A DNA stretch of 64,000 bases from Carposina sasakii (lineage: Eukaryota; Arthropoda; Insecta; Lepidoptera; Carposinidae). Each line of letters opens with the position of its first letter. The first letter of the stretch is position 1. The DNA lies in NCBI GenBank assembly GCA_014607495.2, contig CP053154.1, positions 620,001-684,000 on the forward strand. The letters run 5' to 3'. Positions 1-10,104 of the stretch are shown here, piece after piece. Below the pieces are notes generated by a model. It was not told the DNA's origin, did not search any database, and saw nothing but the letters and a program-made list of their open reading frames with translations. The translations under genes and the position numbers were made by a program.

Positions 1-109
1 CAACGTTAAAAGTGTCTGGAGGTGTCCGTTAAATAGCAGGGTACAATATGGGGGCAGGTGAAGGCTAACTAATAAAATAGCTTTAAATAAAAATAAATTT
101 TGTTTTCAG

Positions 110-232
110 ATTAAGTTAATCGACAAAAGTACAGGTCAGAAACGATGTGTTTTATACGACTTAGAGGAACATCTGACATGTGGCTGTTTACTGGAACATG
201 GGAACAGGTGTCGTGGATATCGTAAAACGTAG
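110..232 (+). CDS. PVF-A, last exon only (PDGF/VEGF-like protein, partial)
   Basis: This is the terminal exon of a secreted PDGF/VEGF-family growth-factor-like protein; the upstream exons lie before the window. A polypyrimidine tract and ttttcag acceptor precede position 110, and the reading frame runs 40 codons to TAG at 230-232. It shows the signature of the last exon in every paralogue here: a cysteine (KRC), then LEEHLTCGC, where CGC supplies the last two knot cysteines. After it come two residues of tail with one more cysteine (GNRC). Phase 0 at the acceptor matches the other members. It is the first of four + strand copies. A possible poly(A) signal AATAAA lies at 521-526. The family assignment is firm; the completeness of the gene cannot be judged. 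Confidence 0.8.
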   Translation: MKLIDKSTGQKRCVLYDLEEHLTCGCLLEHGNRCRGYRKT

Positions 233-639
233 CGACCAGACTATAGAAATTGAACCCAGAAAAACTCGCAGAACATGAGTTGTATGTCGCACCCTGTTAA
301 ATATTCCGAATTATAGTGCTTAATATTAATGTCTACTTGTTTTTTTGGAATCAATCAATATTGTAAAGTTTGCCTATGTAAACTAATTAATTATTAATGG
401 CTTAACCTACATACCTAACTAAGAAATACATTTTACTTATTAGATTTTTTTATTTTATTAGATTAGATACATAAATCGTATTTTTATTACCTAGGTTATT
501 TTAAAATGCCAGTATATGAAAATAAACATAAATACTAGGTATCTAAGAATGCACAATGAAAAACTATTCTATACATGTAATTAAATTGTATTCGATCGAT
601 TTCTGTACATGGAAAATATATTGAAAAAATCACACGCAA

Positions 640-830
640 GGGAACCCTGTCTTTCCATTTTGTCTGTATATCTGTATGTTTGTGCACGCTAATTTCGGAA
701 ACGAATGAACCGATTTCGATGCAGTTATAGTAATATATTTTGTCAGGTCCCACTTAACATATATAGGCTAGTTTTTATCCCGGGAAAATATTTTTATCCC
801 GGATAATTTAGTCATTTTTTTATTGACCCG
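640..830 (+). repeat. Interspersed repeat with 'TTTTTATCCCGG' core
   Basis: The core 'gtgcacgctaat...gaaccgatttcgat...cttaacatata...ttttatcccgggaaaat' recurs at 25040-25325, and a diverged relative occurs at 18181-18330 and, inverted, at 27605-27800. It is a common type of decayed lepidopteran interspersed repeat. No coding capacity is left. Confidence 0.6.
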
Positions 831-950
831 TTTATTTGTTTTATGTAATATCAAAATGGACTTTAGTGACTATAAGTCCTTTATCCCAACTAATAATAAG
901 TTACATAAAAAATAATTCAAATTAAAACTATGTACATGCTAACTGTATGT

Positions 951-1197
951 ACAGGATGTTTTTCCATGTCACCCTTAACGAAGGGTAGGTACTCTAATAG
1001 ATCAAACAAAGTAAGTTTATGCCAAAAATGCTGGGAAATGATGTAATTAAAAAAAAGAATAATTACTTGATCGGGCGAAATTTATAGTGTCCAGTGTTTA
1101 TGCTAGATTTTTCATAGACAGATATTAATTATTTCTCATTAAAAAATCTTGCTACACGCGACTATTATTAACGTTGACGACCAAATATCATCCTGTA
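951..1197 (+). repeat. Repeat family R1, copy 1 (internally deleted)
   Basis: It starts with ACAGGATGTTTTT and ends with ATCATCCTGTA, so the termini are inverted copies of ACAGGNTG. Shared blocks with 24070-24457 and 34104-34475 include 'taacgaagggt', 'aagtttatgccaaaaa' and 'aacgttgacgaccaaa'. This copy lacks the central segment around 'ggaccctaatattttgg' that the other two carry. Confidence 0.7.
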
Positions 1198-1229
1198 TAC
1201 TTAGCAACCTAAACTAAGTAATTAAAATC

Positions 1230-1770
1230 TAGTGGCTGTGCGTCCCCAGTGCGAAGGTGCCCAGAACACTAGCGGCATTGCCACGCTGGATCGTTATGGA
1301 TTCCACACTGCACCAGGAACGATTGTGAGCGGGAGTCTTTCTCCATGACTCGCAGCCTTCGCCCGATGCCCTTTATAAAGTCCTTGGTCTCCTCTCCCCA
1401 GGGGCCTGCAGTCTCAACCGCAAATGGGACAAACCACTAGTTTTGCTTAATCGCGCTGTACTTGGCGTGCTTTTTTAGGGCCTGAGCTTCGGTGGCTGAT
1501 CCCGCGACGTCGGCTTTGGGTGACTGGTAGGACGCCGCGAACGTGCTGACGCACGTGGCGTCCCAGACCAAGCACCTGCCATTTTTGCCATGGAATCAAC
1601 GTGAGGTCGTCCGGCCTCTTGCTGACAGATCTGCTCAGGCCAGGAGGTTCGAGCGTGCACGGGACTCCGGCGGAGATAGGGGCTCTTTGCAGGATGTCTC
1701 TAAGAGCGATGACACAGCTGAGTGCGTAGTGGCCGTTAGCCTCCACATTCGCACCACCATTTCGACATTT
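1230..1770 (-). mobile_element. Decayed retroelement C-terminal coding fragment
   Basis: Read on the - strand, different frames give KRPDDLTLIPW, then GRCLVWDATCVSTFA, then VETAGPWGEET, then ITIQRGNAASVLGT. The same sequence of motifs is found in the fragment at 9430-9800, and it matches my memory of a widespread retroelement polyprotein C-terminus; the RPD...WDxTC pattern may be a restriction-like endonuclease domain. Frameshifts between the blocks show that it is dead. It is clearly richer in GC than its surroundings. Confidence 0.6.
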
Positions 1771-2149
1771 AGTCTTTTCTGTAGTTAGCTTCCATTAGTA
1801 ACAACTAAAATACTAGAATAAACAGCCTACCCCTAACTTTTTTTAACTAGGCTTTTATAAAATATATTGTTTGTTATCTAGGCATGATTTTCTAGTACTA
1901 AAATTGTTATATAATACCATAATACAGTTTTGTTAAATAGATAGATGCGTCCAATGTTAACATCTGTAGATATCTAGGTAGGCAGACGTCAAGTGACTGA
2001 AATTAATATGATTGTAGCCTATGTAAATATTACAATTGTCATAAAATGTCCTGTATTTATCAAGTGACTGAATATTAAAAGTGCGCCATGATTGTACCCG
2101 AAATGGGGTACCTGGGACTGCATCATTTCATAGTAGAGAGAGATGAAAA

Positions 2150-2380
2150 TGATAGAGAGCATCGTATGGTGCTGCTCGATGCCTTACTGCCATTTGCCTA
2201 TTTGCCCATAGTAACCACGCTGGGCAGGCGGGTTGGAGACTGCAGTTTGTATTTTGTACTATGTTGTCAACACGGGAGGCGCTGCTGCCCACCTCCCGGA
2301 AACCCTTAATCGCCTCGTACGATACCCACGGGCAGACATAGGATGGTACGAATTCTACTCTGCCGGCACCACGCGGCCAA
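2150..2380 (+). mobile_element. RTE-type LINE 3' tail fragment
   Basis: It contains the blocks 'ccacgctgggcaggcgggtt', 'acgggaggcgctgctgccca' and 'cccttaatcgcctcgtacga', ending in 'gccggcaccacgcg'. These recur at 15565-15715, 16510-16680 (part), 24715-24965 and 30820-30905. They belong to a tail commonly found with lepidopteran RTE elements. Confidence 0.65.
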
Positions 2381-2752
2381 TTTATATGTATAATACTTAT
2401 ATTTTAAATATAAAATTTTAAAACTTTAAAATAAGGAAAATAAAACTTAAAAAGAGATAAGCTTGCCACTGTACATGCATCTCTTCTTTTATGTGGTATG
2501 CCATATTTCTTTTTGTGTATGTGGAATAAAGAATAAGGATACAATTATGCCGCAGCTACTTCTACTTTAGCTACTAGCGAGGAAATTAATTTCTTCTCAT
2601 TCTCATTATCTTCCTGACATTATCACATTATTTATTGGTCGGCGCAATATGGTTTCTTTCAAAACTCACATTGTCAGATATTTGGCATTTGTTTTATTGC
2701 CGTCTGCCTGCCTGACCTCCTCAGGTATATAAGTGATAATTTAAAAAAAAAA

Positions 2753-2853
2753 TCGTACATGAAATAAATTAAGTGGTACAGGCCCGTGACTGGTATCGAA
2801 CTCACGCATCCCGATTGAAAGGCGCACGTATTAACCATTGGGATATCACCGCT
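2753..2853 (-). mobile_element. tRNA-derived SINE head (fragment)
   Basis: On the - strand the segment reads like a tRNA gene from 'ggtgatatcccaatggtta' to a B-box-like 'gagttcgataccagtc'. The same head with its adjoining body is present at 33168-33493, including the linker 'catgaaataaatt'. Acceptor-stem pairing is poor, so it is a SINE relic and not a functional tRNA. Confidence 0.65.
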
Positions 2854-3236
2854 TTTTAAATCTAATAATCCAAGAAATTAAACAATCGAGTCCACAAATA
2901 ATTCCCTATCTAGGTATGTATATCATTTATCATAATATATCATAAATCTTCAGATTCAGATCATTTATTTGCATAAATATGGGTACATAATAGTGATAAT
3001 ATAATTGAAAATTGATCTCAATACTATACTTTTCCTTTCACCTATAACAAAACATCTGTGTAGCTATTACAGCAAAATTGGTTAAGGTTTAAAGGTATTT
3101 TTCTCCAAGCAAATCAATTTAAAACATGCAAAATCAAATTTAACATACTGACTCCATAGGTATGTCGAAAAATTGTTGTTATAGAACATACCTTTTCAGT
3201 ATCTGTACATTGCCATATTTTGACGTGATTTGCATA

Positions 3237-6002
3237 ATGGAAGTTTTGTTTTTAATATTGCTAATCTCACCGATATTGTCAGATTCTGAAGTCGAACACA
3301 GAATATGTACCATAAAATCTGTACCATTCATAAGTTGTACGATACACCTAGGTACATAGTCTATCTGTCAATTAGATATATATTTATATAATGTACGTTC
3401 ATCCGTACATTTTACCTATGAGTAATTATGATCTTGTTTTTATGATATTCTTTATTTTATTTGTTTTGCTTGCAGATCGTTGCATAGATCATTTCGAAAG
3501 ACTTTACGAAACGCTCCAGGCAGAGTCCAGGTGCTCGGAAGAACCGAAACTTGTGTTGATTCACCTTCCCAAGCGCACAGTGTATGAAACCGTAAGTAGT
3601 ACGCAGTAAATAGCCTTTTCTGCGCCGCCCTGAAAGCCTGAAGTTTCTGCCGCCAATGTAAATTGTTTTCAGTATACATTTTTTTTGTGTACATAAAGAA
3701 GGAAGCAATATCGACTGTTGGTTAAATATTTTTTTCAAGTATAGTAAAAATTTTTGACGTGAAATTGGACACATACGGGTACGAATGAATCGTGTTGGCT
3801 TAGAAAAAAAATGTGGTGAAGCTCGCTGTTATGACAAGTCGTGTCGGGGTCAAGCGGGGCGGCGGGGGAGGGATAGAAGCAAGTTTCCTTTGTACATGGT
3901 ATCAAGTTTATTTGAACCGATTGTAAAATTGGACAGTATTTATATCTATACTAATTTTCTGAAGAGTTTGTTTGTTTGTTTGTTTGAACGCGTCAGGAAC
4001 TACATTTTTTTTTGTTAGATAGCCCATTTACCAAGGAAGGCTAAGTCTATACAACAATCTGCCCGGCTTCGCAGGACGCCCCCTCAGCAGTCGTGGGCGG
4101 CTGCTATATCGACTGTTGGTTCTTTTTTTATTAAAATACTTACAATATTTCAATTTTTCTTTAAAAAGTAGATCACGTAAAAAACGGCCGTGTGCCCCGA
4201 ATAGCCCCACCCGCTTTTTATGTTAAAAACATGATAAAAACAAATAACCTTTTTTAAATTATGTCATTTTTTATCCTGTTAAATATCCTAATACGGACAC
4301 TTCTCGTTTACTTTATTGTCATGTATGTTAGCTAGCTATAACTGTATAGGTTGATGCCAGGAGATACCAAATCCCTGGGTTGATGCATCTTCATATGTAA
4401 ACTTGTACGATCTGGCAGTCACTAAACATCTACTCGAGCAGACGGTAGGTTCCCTTATGCCTTGATCACACGTACCGAGTAAACGGGCGAGACAGTGAAC
4501 TCGGCCGAGTGCTCGGTTCGTCTGAACACTTTGGAGAGTGCTCGGCCGGCCAGGGTAGCAAGACAGTAACTCGGACCCTGTTCTATTTACTAGGCCGAGT
4601 GAGCTACTCGCCCGTTTACTCGGTACGTGTGATCAAGGCATTACATACGAGTATCATTTATACAACATCTATCCTATAGGTACATGCATTTTTATATTGT
4701 TTCTTATAAGGTGTATATCTTAATTTGTTACCAGATAAATCCTAGTGCAATGATAGTGAAAAGGTGCGTCGGAGACTGCAACGGAGTGAACGACCTACCC
4801 TGCGCGCCCCTTCTAACCCAAACGATTTTGGTATCGGTGAGTCGGCCTATAGCTTCTCCCAACAATACATCCTGTATGGATAACTGATTTTTCGTAATCG
4901 TCGTTCCCGAATACTACGTACGCATTCTCCTCGTCATATCACGAACATTTTTCTCCATGGATGTGAACCTGGGAAGTGAGTTATTAGATTGCATTTTTTT
5001 GCAGGAATGGACATTTAATTTTGGACATAGCATTGTGTGGGCTGTTGTAAAAGATCAGTGACAAGTTGCAAGGTATCGCCAAAAAGAACGCCCCTAAATT
5101 CCTTAGTCGACTTCTTCGACATGCACCGACTGAAATGTAGCAGATTTTAGCCTCTTACCTTTCTCCTTCACGTGTACCTACTTATGATATTGAGCCGCAT
5201 GTTTAGGTCCTTCTGAACCTGCTATATTTAAGTGTTCTGTAATGTAGTCCAAGTACGTGGGTGTAAGCACTTTTTTAAGCTCCGTAAAGACCGGGGGTCT
5301 TCTTGAGCAAGCATAACGCGCTCCGGGCTACGGGGCTTAGGAAACCCCTGTGCCCGGGTCACAAATTTGTGGCCGAAGGTCGAATTCACATGCTTCACTA
5401 CACATTGACCTGATCCCACAGTAAGATCTCTAAGGTTTTGTTTCGTGGGTACTAAGCAATGGTATATCTAATATCGGAAAGCACGTAAAACTGTCGGTCC
5501 TGCGCCTGATCTCTCTCCGGTCGTGTCGGCTTTCCGTCCCATCGGACTATGAGAGTAACGGAATAGAGAGTGCATCTGTGTTTGCGCACACACTTGTGCA
5601 CTATAACATCTCCTGCGTACCTGGCCAATCAATCTCCGTAGAAATAGGTCGTCTTGGCCGAAATACGGTCAAAGATCATCATATCTAAATACATAGATAA
5701 GTATAGAAACATCCATGACTCGGACACAAACATCGAAGTTCATCATATCAATGTTTGCATCTACCGGGTTCGAAACCAGAACCTATAGCGTCGCAGGCAG
5801 GCTCACTACCTACCAACTTCTCCAAATATTGCCAAGTAGAAGAGCTGTTTGTTATCTTAGCCTCTTCATCCTGCAGGTGAGATCGTACAACGCGCTTACA
5901 AACGTTACCGGGTGTTTAGTGTACACCGTGGAGCAGCATAATTCCTGCGGCTGCCCATGGAGGTGTGACCTGCCCAATGAATGTCCAACTGTTGACTGGT
6001 AA
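3237..6002 (+). CDS. PVF-B, secreted PDGF/VEGF-like cystine-knot protein (4 exons)
   Basis: Predicted exons are 3237-3351, 3476-3591, 4735-4836 and 5877-6002, all GT-AG, with intron phases 1, 0 and 0. They join to 152 codons plus TAA. Exon 1 gives a signal peptide (MEVLFLILLISPILSDSE) and a cysteine pair C-x9-C. Exon 2 gives RCIDHFERL and the first knot cysteine (ESRC). Exon 3 gives PSAMIVKRCVGDCNG...DLPCAP. Exon 4 gives C...VEQHNSCGC and a short tail with two more cysteines. VEGF-family proteins are secreted dimeric ligands of receptor tyrosine kinases (PVR in insects). Here A and D stand where VEGF has its two inter-chain cysteines. There is an NVT glycosylation site in exon 4. Exon 1 was chosen by the ATG that begins the hydrophobic stretch; an upstream in-frame ATG at 3162 is less likely. 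Intron 2 holds a MITE and intron 3 nested SINEs. A possible AATAAA lies near 6795. The receptor and role are inferred from the family only. Confidence 0.85.
4458..4640. mobile_element. MITE with TTA target-site duplication (PIF/Harbinger-like), in PVF-B intron 2
   Basis: Terminal inverted repeats of about 35 bp begin TGCCTTGATCACACGTACCG and end with the reverse complement. The element is flanked on both sides by TTA (4455-4457 and 4641-4643), the TWA-type duplication typical of PIF/Harbinger elements. It has no coding capacity. The intact repeats and duplication suggest a fairly recent insertion. Confidence 0.8.
5420..5820. mobile_element. SINE interrupted by a second SINE, in PVF-B intron 3
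   Basis: The blocks 'aagatctctaaggttttg...gggtactaagcaa' (5420-5465) and 'aaacatccatgactcgg' through a - strand tRNA-like head (5685-5815) are contiguous in the copy at 23600-23825. Here they are split by 5466-5684, a copy of the R2 SINE body (compare 13924-14150 and 33168-33393). The nested order therefore dates the R2 insertion as the younger event. Confidence 0.7.
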
Positions 6003-6170
6003 CTTCATAATATACTCGTATTATAAAACAATGCTTCCCGCTGTCTGCCAGTCGAGCGCCGGCCCGAAGTAAATTTTAGAATAGAGCGAGATCCAATTAT
6101 GGCGCCTCTCCTGTTTGCTCCTAATAATAGATTTAATTGTATCAGGCGTCATTATTCGGAAGTTCAAATC

Positions 6171-6324
6171 TCTATTGAGGGGTCGCCCACCACCGGGCCC
6201 TACACCCTCCGCTGACCCTCGGATCTGCCGACTCATGATCACGAACACAAGACAAGACACGAGTCGGCAGATCCGAGGGTCAGCGGAGGGTGTAGGGCCC
6301 GGTGGTGGGCGACCCCTCAATAGA
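6171..6324. repeat. Perfect hairpin: 64-bp inverted arms, 26-nt loop
   Basis: The left arm 6171-6234 is exactly complementary to the right arm 6261-6324. The arms are GC-rich against AT-rich flanks and include 'gggccctacaccctccgctg'. Just upstream stands 'attcggaagttcaaat', which also precedes the related segments at 60353-60385 and 61690-61790. Single-arm relatives lie at 60838-60905 and (diverged) 27868-27905. It is probably a fold-back mobile element. Confidence 0.85.
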
Positions 6325-7084
6325 CCTAATAATTTCTATATTTATATCTTTACCGTTTAGGCGCCCTCTAAGATTTGGCGCCTGGAGCGACTGCTCCGTT
6401 CGCCGTATGGGCGGACCGGCCCTGTGCCTGTCCCTATGTATGCTTAGATCTTTTAAACTACGCAGCAGGTTTGATAGGGTTTTATTAAATAGATAGTGTG
6501 AAGGCGAAGGTTTATTTTATCCTTGAACCCGAGCGAAGTCGGATACCTAGTTATTAATAACTCGCTAGATCAACGTTTGTAAGATATCCTTGTACATTTC
6601 AATAATGTAGGTTTGACATTTGTACTAAATGTTATTTTCTATTTTTACAGAACTGCCATGGCTATACGGAATTCAACTAATTTAAATTAACCTAATGTGA
6701 AGAGAGAATTAAGACCCTCTTAAACAGCCAAAATGAAGAATTCACAGTTATTTTACAATCAGTATAGTAACATTATAATTCAATCTTGATTTGTAAATAA
6801 ATGTTATATAAAATTGGTAGTGTGGTAGGAACCTATTTAAATAAGTTAATAATAAATAAGGTATTTTTGTTAAATGAAATTGTACTTAAAGTATTTTTTT
6901 CAGCTTAAATAAATACTGAATAACACTTAGATAACTATAAAAATACATGTTTAACATTATTTACTGATTTCAATTAAAAGTCCAAATAAAAAGTTTTACC
7001 TTTCCCTCCGGACGTAAAACTTTGGTATCATTCGGAACGGCTATCACTAAATTTGTCCAGATTTTTCTCTGAGCGCGCACCATA

Positions 7085-7233
7085 GAGTGATGGCCTCCAT
7101 TCGGAGTGATGGCGCGTAATTTGGAGTGACAGCGCACCAGTTGGAGTGGCAGCGCACTATTTGAAGTGACAGCGCACCAGTTGGAGTGGTGGCGCACTAT
7201 TTGAAGTGACAGTGCGCTATTTGGAATAATGCC
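7085..7233. repeat. Minisatellite, about 21-bp unit, about 7 copies
   Basis: Degenerate tandem units of the form 'ttggagtgacagcgcaccag' alternate with 'tttgaagtgacagcgcacta'. An open frame crosses the array on the - strand, but it is periodic and has no start or splice context that would support a gene. Confidence 0.75.
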
Positions 7234-8097
7234 AGAATTTACCTCTGTCGCGTAAATTAAATGACCGTCAATTGCTACCCTTAAATTTGACATCAAGGTT
7301 GAAATATTCATTATTTATACAACATACTGGATAACCTTGAGTACTCGGCATTTAGCCTTAGACATGAATAATGAGTGCTAGTGGTATTACATTTAGGTAT
7401 TTAACGAGTAGAAAATATCAGCTGATAATGTCCGCTGTCGATATTTGCATAAAAAAATAAGTTAAATGTAAATATATGTGAGTGAGATTCAAGTATTATG
7501 TAGGTATGTCCTTTTTATTATTTATTTTATATTAAGTAATTAGTATTTATTGTAAGTTTTTTGTATGTATGTTTATTTTATGATTGTGTACACATACAAT
7601 CCGCCCATATATATATATATTTTTTCTCTATCCCAACTGGTTTGCTAGAAGAAATCCCTTTAAGACTTAGATTAAGAGATAAGCTCGCCTTTGTACATTA
7701 TCTACCTATATGTTATATAATTACTTGCTATATATTTTCTGTGTACAATAAAGAATAAAGAAAGAAAATCCCAGACATAGATAATGTAACGCATGTAAGC
7801 TTCGCTGTCGTCAATTGGGGGAAACATAGCCTCGAGGAGCGTCAATTTACTCTAAAAATTTAGCTACTTTGTCTAAATTCCTAGCTCTAACATCTATAGA
7901 TACGATTATGTTACGATAATAAAAGTCAATGCGAATCGATAAAGTTGGCTAAGCATCCTAGAAGGAATCGCTGACCACAGAACAGGTCAATATTAACCTG
8001 TTCTGTGTCACTGACGAATCCATCCTAATGGCGCAAAGGCGCCATACCTTGGAATACAATGTACTAGTGACCCGCCCTCGCTTCGCTTCGGTACATA

Positions 8098-8480
8098 TCC
8101 TCTAAAATTTGGAATTCCCGTTTGTCCCGTTCCCGTGGGAATTTCGGGAAATAAGTCCTCAGTGCTTCCTTACACTCCCAACCGAATATACCTGTCATAT
8201 TTCATCTCTATATGTCATGTGGTTTTCGTAAAAACTTGAAATTCCTGTTTGTGCTGTTCCCATGGGAGTTTCGGGAAACCCGTTCTCAATGGTCTTTTAC
8301 ACCCCCTAACAAACACACACATAATTTCATCTGTGTACGGCAAACGGTTTATTTTTATACTTATTGAATAAGCTTTTGTTCCGGTACAGTGGAAATTTCG
8401 GTAAAAATTTGAAATTCCTGTCTGCCCCGTTTCCATGGGAATTTTGGGAAATCCGTTCTTAGTACTCTCTTATACCTCCT
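8098..8480. repeat. Diverged tandem array (three units)
   Basis: Three units share 'aatttgaaattcctgt', then 'ccatgggaatttcgggaaa', then a 'cttttacaccccctaac' block, beginning near 8098, 8225 and 8398. The units have drifted by substitution and small indels. It is probably a decayed transposon segment. Confidence 0.6.
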
Positions 8481-9429
8481 AACGAACATAAACACCAAAA
8501 GGGAGTGGGTGTAATTTAATGTGAAATTAAAAATTTATTTGTATAGGTACATGTGTCCGTTTCTTGTTTTCGCAATTCTTTTTGATTTTGACTAATTTTA
8601 CACTCGTTTTTGAGGATTTACCGACGTTTCCATTCATCATCGTTATCATCCATCATAAATTCAGAAATCATCAGTACTAAAAACAATGGCTGTATGGATG
8701 CTGTATTCCTCATGCTCTTTCTTCGGGATAAACCAAATAAAAAAAAAACAAATTTCAACTGTCATGTTGTGTCATGTCATCTGTACGTCACAGAATAATA
8801 AATTTCCTGAACCCGTGATCACGCACACTTTTGAAGCAACTTTTTAGTATGTCAAATTTTTTAGCCTATGTTCATCCGGGTCCAATAAGGATTCTAACGG
8901 TGAAAGAATTTTTGATATCGGTCCAGTAGTTTCGGAGCCTATTCGCTGCAAAAAAACAAACAAACATTCAAACAAACAATCAAAGTTTACCTCTTTATAA
9001 TATTAGTATAGATAGACTCATTAGTTTAAACTCTAATCCAGAAAAAAAACGTGTGTCTAAAATACTTATTACTTACCACGTGCTCGAGTAAGACCCCCAC
9101 TTGCCCTCACTTTTACTGTGAGGGCCACCCTCTCAGCCTCATATAAGAAAAAAATACGACTTTACTGCTAATGCCCGCGTCTTTGTCCTTGTATTCTGAA
9201 GTGCTTTATAACTGCTAAGTTTCCTAAAATCTTTTGCGTGAAAAGAAAAACGGAACACTTGAATTCTGGGTTCTTGAAAAATGTTATATTCCGTCCCCAG
9301 AGAAAATTTTCGTACATAAGCTTTGGTAGCTTAAGTACGAGTAGGAGAGTAGGTATGCATAATTTTTTTTACAAACAAAAACATTTTCAGACATACAACG
9401 AAAATAATTGACTGATTTTCATAGCTACG

Positions 9430-9800
9430 AACATTGGTCCAAATTAATTTGGAATGGAAGATGGAAAGGCCCCTAGTGTGGGATGCTACATGCGTGGACA
9501 CACTGGCACCATCCCATCTCCCTGAAGCAGGCGGCGCTGCTGAAGCTGTGGAATCCCTCAAACGGCGTAAATATTCCAGCCTCGACAGAAGCTACTTATT
9601 TGCGCCGTTTGGCGTGGAGACCCTGGGCCCTTGGGGACCGGCGGCGCTCCATACATACAGGGACCTGGTCGGGCGGCTCGTAGAGTCCACATGTGACTAA
9701 AATGCTGGCTGCTACTTAGGCCAAAGAATAAGCATAGCCATTCAGCGCGGCAACGCAGCCAGCATTTTGGGAACGCTACCTAATAAGGTAGATCGGCTGA
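9430..9800 (+). mobile_element. Retroelement C-terminal coding fragment
   Basis: Frame 9434-9700 gives ERPLVWDATCVDTLAPSHLP, SLKRRKYSSL, then FGVETLGPWGPAALHTY. After the stop, a shifted frame gives RISIAIQRGNAASILGTLP. This matches the motif order seen on the - strand at 1230-1770. The shift and the missing 5' part show it is inactive. Confidence 0.7.
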
Positions 9801-10104
9801 CCATCCTGTAAAAATTAGGATGGTAAACCGACTTCCCATAGGTACGCCATAGACCTAAGTAGTTTTAAGTTAGCTGTAGATATTTTAAATTTTTTATGGT
9901 CTTGTAGTAAATAAATAAATATGTTGATTTGGAATCGAAATAAATCGAGTACAAAAATGGGAAGTGAAATTGATTTTCCCACTTACTAACTGTATAATAG
10001 ATTACTTATGTGTATCAAACACCCAATAATTTATCACATATCCAAATACTTACATAACACTACGAGCTACAATGCATTAATATTGTGCGCTTCGTAAAGC
10101 AAAA

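Larger units (their letters stand above)
233..3236. other. Spacer between PVF-A and PVF-B
   Basis: AT-rich DNA with no host exon that I could recognise. It holds the 3' flank of PVF-A, several interspersed repeats (listed separately), a GC-richer retroelement remnant at 1230-1770, and an RTE tail with a SINE-like tail (to about 2545, ending in AATAAAGAATAA). From 2857 to 3236 I see only the probable upstream region of PVF-B. Confidence 0.6.
6003..10104. other. Spacer between PVF-B and PVF-C
   Basis: No host exon was recognised. It contains a perfect 64-bp-arm hairpin, a minisatellite, a diverged tandem array, a SINE-like tail (7660-7765, ending AATAAAGAATAAAG) and a retroelement fragment, each listed separately. 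A small hairpin built on 'cagaacaggt' and its complement lies at about 7978-8008. The last 300 bases before 10105 are the probable PVF-C promoter region; I see no clear TATA box there. Confidence 0.55.

Noticed and set aside
6651..6690. A fifth exon of PVF-B (ttttacag acceptor at 6650)
   Set aside because: Exon 4 already ends in a stop in frame with the family pattern, and joining from the GTAACT after it only creates another stop.
7085..7233. CRISPR-like array
   Set aside because: Units abut without unique spacers, and the genome is eukaryotic; it is a minisatellite.
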